A DNA stretch of 6,166 nucleotides from Gammaproteobacteria bacterium (GTDB taxonomy: Bacteria > Pseudomonadota > Gammaproteobacteria > Tenderiales > Tenderiaceae). The stretch lies in contig JALTMR010000189.1 in NCBI GenBank assembly GCA_027001525.1, forward strand, positions 1-6,166, read 5' to 3'. A model generated the notes under the pieces. That model had not been told where the DNA came from and did no database searches. It saw nothing but the letters and a program-made list of their open reading frames with translations. Of the stretch, positions 5,262 through 6,166 are shown one piece after another. Position 1 is the stretch's first letter; every line of letters begins with the position of its first letter. Position numbers and translations under genes: made by a program.

Positions 5262-6166
5262 CTAGAAGCGACGCATAACCCGGAAGTATAACAGATCATA
5301 ATCGCGTCCGTCAGTATCCGTTACGCGGTAGCTAACATTCGTATCCAGCAAACCGATACGATAGCTCAGCGCACTCTCCCAATCCTCTCGATCCAACGCC
5401 CCGGCGGTCGAGATTTTTGAAACCATATAATTAGTGGTAAATCGCAGCCGCGGCACACCAAAGGCCCGCACATGCTCAAAACGGATGCTGGCCGTACTTG
5501 TCTTCGTATCCCGCTCCCGCGTTATCACATCACCAGGCACAACACTTTGATTTGTCGCACTATCAACACCGCTATAGCGGATCACCTCGTCGTACTCACT
5601 CAATACCTGCTGAACCGTAAAATTGCCACTCAAAAAACTCTTCCCCCCCAGAGCCTGGGTACAATTGAACTGCGCATTGATAAGTTGGTACACCGCATTC
5701 AAGTCCCCCATCTCTCGGGAATCAGACAGCGTCACCTGCGCCAGCACGTCCCCCTTCCACAACTGGCTGTTGAAGGCGAGAGAGGCGGAGTGCCTGAGCT
5801 TATTCGCCGACAGCGCCATCTCGTATATATCTTTATCAACCTGGGCGGCACTCTCCTCATAACGCCCCCAGGCATTACTCACTACAAGGGCCTGATTAAA
5901 ATTAAAGCGCAGAGAACCCGGCGTGGTCCGCTCAATGGGCCACCAGGTGCGGCTGAAATTTTGGCCCAGATTTGCATCCGCAAACAGCGTTTTGGAAAAC
6001 GGATCCACTTTGCTTTCAATACTGGCATCGGCGTACCACTGATACATAAACTCATAGAAGCTATACCACATGGAGCTGTAGAGCCCGCCAATACGGCCCC
6101 GGTAATACTCATTCGTAATTGAAATATTGGATACGTTATCCATAGACTTTCGGGTCGCTGCTGACA
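5262..6166 (-). CDS. Outer-membrane beta-barrel protein, C-terminal part; MtrB/PioB-like porin candidate
   Basis: The frame is open to the window edge; 300 residues and a TAG stop are visible, so the true start lies outside. An internal ATG at 6143 is not taken as the start because the frame continues upstream without a stop. The sequence alternates polar and hydrophobic/aromatic residues in amphipathic strands about ten residues long, separated by polar loops, for example ASLAFNSQLW, RLRFTTNYMV and DTNVSYRVTD. It ends in YFRVMRRF; a terminal Phe is the usual BAM recognition signal of outer-membrane barrels. In porin-cytochrome conduits (MtrB, PioB, OmbB) such a barrel holds a multihaem cytochrome through the outer membrane, and the adjacent triheme genes fit that. 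I see no motif that proves the MtrB/PioB family, so the barrel call is strong and the family assignment is inference. A TonB-independent porin of another family is the main alternative. Confidence 0.8.
   Translation of the reverse strand, partial: SAATRKSMDNVSNISITNEYYRGRIGGLYSSMWYSFYEFMYQWYADASIESKVDPFSKTLFADANLGQNFSRTWWPIERTTPGSLRFNFNQALVVSNAWGRYEESAAQVDKDIYEMALSANKLRHSASLAFNSQLWKGDVLAQVTLSDSREMGDLNAVYQLINAQFNCTQALGGKSFLSGNFTVQQVLSEYDEVIRYSGVDSATNQSVVPGDVITRERDTKTSTASIRFEHVRAFGVPRLRFTTNYMVSKISTAGALDREDWESALSYRIGLLDTNVSYRVTDTDGRDYDLLYFRVMRRF

Noticed and set aside
5472..6122. 216-residue plus-strand open frame opposite the beta-barrel gene
   Set aside because: Its composition is irregular and rich in Arg, Ile and Leu without domain features, while the minus strand has a coherent barrel pattern ending in Phe.

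Overview
The window is one block of seven genes, all on the minus strand, so transcription runs from high to low coordinates. It looks like part of a locus for moving electrons across or outside the outer membrane of a Gram-negative bacterium. The evidence is three exported triheme c-type cytochromes (nine CXXCH motifs in all), the C-terminal end of an outer-membrane beta-barrel protein, and three lipoproteins with clear lipoboxes. Base composition and gene style fit a Gammaproteobacterium or a related lineage, but no taxonomic marker is present, so that placement is tentative.

Layout in transcription order: (1) 6166-5262, an outer-membrane beta-barrel protein whose N-terminus lies outside the window; (2) 5208-4783, a small periplasmic triheme c7-type cytochrome; (3) 4764-4087, a larger triheme cytochrome with an N-terminal extension. 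A 162-base spacer follows, holding a strong UUCG-loop hairpin (4033-4060) and a 15-base palindrome (3959-3973). Then come (4) 3924-2422, a lipoprotein joining a cupredoxin-like domain to a helical repeat region; (5) 2330-1737, a paralogue of gene 3; (6) 1776-556, a six-bladed NHL-type propeller lipoprotein; and (7) 559-1, a second NHL-type lipoprotein cut by the window edge. Gene 6 starts inside the last haem-binding motif of gene 5, and gene 7 overlaps gene 6 by ATGA, so genes 5 to 7 are probably translationally coupled.

Inferred working model: the beta-barrel spans the outer membrane, the triheme cytochromes and the possible copper protein carry or store electrons, and the propeller lipoproteins act as scaffold or assembly factors. 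The cytochromes resemble the c7 domains of the Geobacter 'nanowire' cytochromes such as GSU1996. In all three, the position of PpcA His47 is not His and a Met is conserved nearby, which suggests one His/Met haem and two bis-His haems each. Electron donor, acceptor and direction cannot be read from this window. I found no tRNA, rRNA, CRISPR array, insertion sequence or convincing sigma-70 promoter, and no gene-free stretch longer than 300 bases.
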